Origin: DASZZV01 sp035544835
Lineage (GTDB): Bacteria; Acidobacteriota; Thermoanaerobaculia; Gp7-AA8
Length of the DNA: 9,556 nt
Reading direction: 5' to 3'
NCBI GenBank assembly: GCA_035544835.1
Contig: DASZZV010000289.1
Coordinates: forward strand, 1 to 9,556
Within the stretch, counting starts at the first letter, position 1, and every line of letters begins with the position of its first letter. A model generated the notes under the pieces. That model worked only from the letters and a program-made list of their open reading frames with translations. It was not told the origin of the DNA and did not search any database. A program made the translations under genes and the position numbers. Positions 6,432-9,556 of the stretch are shown here, piece by piece.

Positions 6432-6899
6432 TCAGCGGACCACGCGCAGTAGAGCTGCGGGATCCGTCGCGGGAGGGAGAGCCGGCGCCTCGATGTCTCG
6501 CGACAGAGCCTGCTCCAGCAGTTCGTGGACGCGCAGCAGAACCTCGGCCAGCACGATCGGCTTGCTGAGGAAAGCTCTGGCGCCCGCCGCCAGCGCCGGA
6601 ACCTTTTGAGACGGATCGGCGCTAAGAACGAGGACCGCAACCATTTCCTCACCTTCGATCTTGGCCAGGCCTTCCATCACCTCGAACCCGTTCATGCGCG
6701 GCATCTGAAGATCGAGAATGATCAGGGCGTAGCGATTCTGACGGTGAAGGGCACAGACCTCGAGGGGTTCGGTGGTGGAAGAGACCGCGAGATAGCCGCC
6801 GCGACGAAGTGCGAAGTCGAGCAGTCGGACATTGGATTCCTGATCGTCGACATTCAGGATACTGGCTCGGAAAATATCAGGAGATTCTGGCATGACCAT
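6432..6899 (-). CDS. Single-domain response regulator (CheY-like receiver)
   Basis: This 155-residue protein consists of one receiver domain and a short tail. The phosphorylation site is complete: acidic pair D18-D19, phospho-acceptor D63 in LIILDLQMPRMNGFEVM, the switch serine S93 and K113 in the LSKP motif. Residues after about 126 are an alanine/proline-rich tail with no DNA-binding or enzymatic output domain. It likely acts by protein contact or as a phosphate shuttle. The first ATG (6899) lies inside the end of the upstream hybrid kinase gene, a 23-bp overlap; a second ATG at 6893 gives a protein two residues shorter, and the sequence does not decide between them. The overlap implies cotranscription and translational coupling, so the kinase is its likely phosphodonor (inference). 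Confidence 0.92.
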   Translation of the reverse strand: MVMPESPDIFRASILNVDDQESNVRLLDFALRRGGYLAVSSTTEPLEVCALHRQNRYALIILDLQMPRMNGFEVMEGLAKIEGEEMVAVLVLSADPSQKVPALAAGARAFLSKPIVLAEVLLRVHELLEQALSRDIEAPALPPATDPAALLRVVR

Positions 6900-9556
6900 C
6901 TTCAGCGAATTCCAGGGCCACGTTCAGGGCTTCCGTGAAGTCGGTGACCTTGATTGGTTTCGTGAGATACCGGAAGAAACCTGCCTCGAGCCCCTTCTCG
7001 ATGTCACGTGGGATGGCGTTGGCGCTGAGGGCAACGACGGGAATGTGCGCCGTGGCCTTGTCTTCGCGCAGGATTTTCAGCGCCTCGATCCCGCTGATGC
7101 CGGGAAGGTTGATGTCCATCAGGATTACGTCCGGCTGACAGGTGCGCGCAAGCTCAACGCCGCGATTGCCATCGATCGCGCTCAGCAGGCGGATGTCCTG
7201 GCGGCGGGCGATGAGCTTCTCGACCAGCTTCAGGTTGGCCGGATTGTCCTCGACGTAGAGCAGCGTCCGCATGCGGGCGCCGCTCGGTGTCGCCGGTTGG
7301 ACCACTGCTGTCGTTTCAACCCGAGCCGAGAGCGAGAGCGGCGCGGTCGAGAGCAGTTCCACCCAGAAAACGCTTCCTTTCCCTACGGTGCTCTCCACAC
7401 CGATGATGCCCTCCATCAGTTCGACCAGGCGCTTGCTGACCACGAGGCCGATGCCGGTCCCCTCCTCGGCGTTGCCCCCCTGTCCGAGACGGTTGAACGG
7501 CTGGAAGAGCTGCGCCAGGTTTTCCGGCGTCAATCCTGCGCCGGTATCCGTGACCGTGATGCGAACATAGCCTGAGGTGCCCGTTGCGCAGCAGTCCACG
7601 ACCACGGATCCTCCCACCTGGTTGTACTTGATGGCGTTGGTGAGAAGGTTGATCAGAACCTGTTTGATGCGCGTCCGATCGGCGTTGACCGAATGCGGCG
7701 TGTCGAACCTGGGGAAGGTCATGTGGATGCCCCGCCTCTGCGCCAGTGGCTCGATCATCAACTGGCATTCGAGCATCACCTCGACCAGCGAGACCGGTTC
7801 CAGGGACATGGAAAGCTTCCCAGACTCGATCACGGCCAGATCGAGGATCTCGTTGATCAGCTCCAGCAGATACCAGCCGGCGTGCAGGATCTGGCTGATG
7901 CTTTCTTTCTGGGAGGGCGCTGGGGCGGGCGAATCGGACTCCATCAACTGGGCGAAGCCGAGGATGGCGTTGAGCGGGGAGCGCAACTCATGGCTCATGC
8001 TGGAAAGGAAATCCGATTTGGCCAGGTTGGCTTTTTCCGCCACGAACTTGGCGCTTTCCAGCTCGATGTTCTTTTCCTGCAGCACCTGATCCAGGCGTTT
8101 GCGCTCCGTAACGTCGCGCGCGGCGGCGAACACGCCTTGCAGCCTCCGATCCCGGTCGTAGAAGATGGTCGCGTTGTAGGACACGACTGTTTCCTTGCCG
8201 TCCCTGGCCCGCGCGGTGAGCTCGTAGTTGGTGACCTTCTTTTCGCTCAACACCAGCTTGATGCCCGCCTCGGCCAGCTCCGGATCGGTGAAGTAATTCT
8301 TGAACGGCGCGCCGATCAACTCGTCACGTGTGCACCCGGTGAGCGCCTCCATCTGCTTGTTGATGTCTGTAATAATGCCGGACGGATCGGTGGTCATGAT
8401 CGCGTCGATGTTGGACTCGATGAGCGAGCGCGTGTAGAATTGCTGGTCGCGCAGACGCTGATCGAGCTTCTTCTGCTCTGCTTCGACCTGCTTGCGCGCG
8501 GTGTTGTCGGTGCCGATCAGCAGATAGCCGATAATTGCGTTTTGAGCGTCGCGCAGCGCCGTGACCGAAACGATGGCCGGGAAGCGGCTGCCATCTTTGC
8601 GGATATAGGTCAGCTCGTAAATGTCCTCGATGCCGCGCGAGGCCTTGAAAACCAAGGCCTCGAAGCCCGGCGTAATCGGCGTAGAGAGCTCGAGGCTTAA
8701 CGCCCTGGCCCGCGCGATCACTTCCTGGGGATCGGAGATGTCGGCCGGGGTGATCTTGTCCAGTACTTCGGCGGCCGCGTAGCCCAGCATCCGCTCGGCT
8801 CCGACATTGAACAGTTGAATGACCCCCTTGTCGTCGGTGGCGATACTCGAGAAGTTGGCACTGTTGAAAATCGCGCTCTGCAACGCTCCTGCTTTGAGAA
8901 GAGCCTCTTCGGCCAGCTTGCGAGCGGTGTTGTCGGTGCCGATCAACAGATAGCCGATGATGGCCGCCTGATCGTCGCGAAGCGCCGTCACTGAGACGAT
9001 AGCCGGGAAGCGACTCCCGTCCTTGCGGATGTAGGTCAACTCGTAGATGTCTTCGATGCCGCGTGAGGCCTTGAAGGCCAGGGCGTCGAAGCCCGGGGTG
9101 ATCGCCGTTCCGAGCTCGAGGCTCAGTGCGGCGGCGCGCGCGATCACTTCCTGGGGATCGGAGATGTCCGCCGGTGTGATCTTGTTCATTACTTCGGCGG
9201 CCGTGTAGCCCAGCATGCGCTCGGCGCCGACATTGAAGATCTGAATGACGCCATTGGCGTCGGTGGCGATACTCGAGAAGTTGGCGCTGTTGAAAATCGC
9301 GCTCTGTAAGGCTCCCGCTTTGCGCAGCGCCTCTTCAGCCTGCTTGCGGGCGGTGTTGTCGGTGCCGATCAACAGGTAGCCGATGATGGTGTCCTGCTCG
9401 TCGCGCAGCGCCGTGACCGACACTACGGCCGGGAAGCGGCTTCCATCTTTTCGGAAATAGGTCAGCTCGTAGATGTCTTCGATGCCGCGCGAAGCCTTGA
9501 AGACCAGGGCTTCAAAGCCGGGCGTAATCGGGGTTCCGAGCTCGAGGCTCAAGGCG
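6877..9556 (-). CDS. Hybrid sensor histidine kinase with tandem PAS array (5' end beyond window)
   Basis: The reading frame is open to the right edge, so the N-terminus is missing. Residue numbers below count from the codon at 9552-9550, a TTG that is an internal leucine by comparison with the repeats. Visible in order: the end of one PAS domain (1-70), two near-identical PAS domains (about 79-212 and 221-354), a different PAS domain (about 375-485), a coiled-coil linker, HisKA with phospho-acceptor H521 in SMSHELRSPLNAILGFAQL, HATPase with N-box N635/N639, G1 DTGAGL (669-674) and G2 GTGIGL (698-703), then a receiver domain (about 762-880) with E768/D769, D813, S843 and K865. All catalytic motifs are intact. 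No membrane segment is visible, but one may lie upstream. It should autophosphorylate and pass phosphate to its own receiver and probably to the overlapping response regulator. PAS ligands are unknown. Confidence 0.93.
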   Translation of the reverse strand, partial: ALSLELGTPITPGFEALVFKASRGIEDIYELTYFRKDGSRFPAVVSVTALRDEQDTIIGYLLIGTDNTARKQAEEALRKAGALQSAIFNSANFSSIATDANGVIQIFNVGAERMLGYTAAEVMNKITPADISDPQEVIARAAALSLELGTAITPGFDALAFKASRGIEDIYELTYIRKDGSRFPAIVSVTALRDDQAAIIGYLLIGTDNTARKLAEEALLKAGALQSAIFNSANFSSIATDDKGVIQLFNVGAERMLGYAAAEVLDKITPADISDPQEVIARARALSLELSTPITPGFEALVFKASRGIEDIYELTYIRKDGSRFPAIVSVTALRDAQNAIIGYLLIGTDNTARKQVEAEQKKLDQRLRDQQFYTRSLIESNIDAIMTTDPSGIITDINKQMEALTGCTRDELIGAPFKNYFTDPELAEAGIKLVLSEKKVTNYELTARARDGKETVVSYNATIFYDRDRRLQGVFAAARDVTERKRLDQVLQEKNIELESAKFVAEKANLAKSDFLSSMSHELRSPLNAILGFAQLMESDSPAPAPSQKESISQILHAGWYLLELINEILDLAVIESGKLSMSLEPVSLVEVMLECQLMIEPLAQRRGIHMTFPRFDTPHSVNADRTRIKQVLINLLTNAIKYNQVGGSVVVDCCATGTSGYVRITVTDTGAGLTPENLAQLFQPFNRLGQGGNAEEGTGIGLVVSKRLVELMEGIIGVESTVGKGSVFWVELLSTAPLSLSARVETTAVVQPATPSGARMRTLLYVEDNPANLKLVEKLIARRQDIRLLSAIDGNRGVELARTCQPDVILMDINLPGISGIEALKILREDKATAHIPVVALSANAIPRDIEKGLEAGFFRYLTKPIKVTDFTEALNVALEFAEDGHARIS
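8491..9556 (-). repeat. Tandem 426-bp repeat encoding PAS units, within the histidine kinase gene
   Basis: A 426-bp (142-codon) unit is repeated in tandem: one copy at 9552-9127, one at 9126-8701, and a partial third (first 70 codons) at 8700-8491. By hand count the two full units differ at 17 of 142 residues, and the partial unit differs from each at 6 of the 70 shared residues. Differences at DNA level include many synonymous third positions. The array reaches the right edge, so the total copy number is unknown. Each unit spans the second half of one PAS domain, the ARK linker, and the first half of the next. Confidence 0.9.

Noticed and set aside
7693..8700. 335-residue open frame on the plus strand opposite the histidine kinase
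   Set aside because: It lies opposite the PAS, HisKA and HATPase coding sequence, whose motifs are unambiguous; no family features were seen in it.
9550..9552. TTG as the start codon of the histidine kinase
   Set aside because: The same position in the next two repeat units is an internal Leu within a PAS domain, so the frame clearly continues past the right edge.

Overview
The window is high-GC and densely coding. It holds six complete protein genes and two genes cut by the window edges. No RNA genes, insertion sequences or CRISPR arrays were seen. The combination of a zinc-ribbon-linked Hanks-type Ser/Thr kinase, a stand-alone CNB-domain protein and a VapBC pair suggests a soil or subsurface bacterium such as Acidobacteriota or a deep-branching proteobacterium-like lineage. 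This assignment is inferred from gene style only, since no phylogenetic marker is present.

Layout, left to right: a minus-strand vapB-vapC toxin-antitoxin operon, with vapC cut by the left edge. Next is a plus-strand gene for a small exported protein of unknown function (471-1133). A minus-strand gene for a cyclic-nucleotide-binding-like protein without a DNA-binding domain follows (1228-1974). A 274-bp divergent intergenic region separates it from a plus-strand gene for a 1034-residue receptor Ser/Thr kinase (2249-5353). Three minus-strand genes follow in transcription order: a large hybrid sensor histidine kinase (9556 down to 6877, 5' end outside the window), a short response regulator overlapping its end (6899-6432), and an AIM24/TIGR00266-family protein (6320-5511).

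The main theme is signal transduction. The most unusual gene is the Ser/Thr kinase. It has the seven-helix membrane sensor and PAS/GAF relay normally found in front of histidine kinases, but ends in an apparently active Hanks-type kinase joined through a short cysteine cluster. It is divergent from a CNB-domain protein, which makes the two plausible partners; this is inference. The hybrid histidine kinase carries a tandem array of near-identical 142-residue PAS units that runs off the right edge. Its own receiver domain plus the overlapping single-domain regulator look like a phosphorelay. Outputs are not visible: none of the regulators here has a DNA-binding domain.
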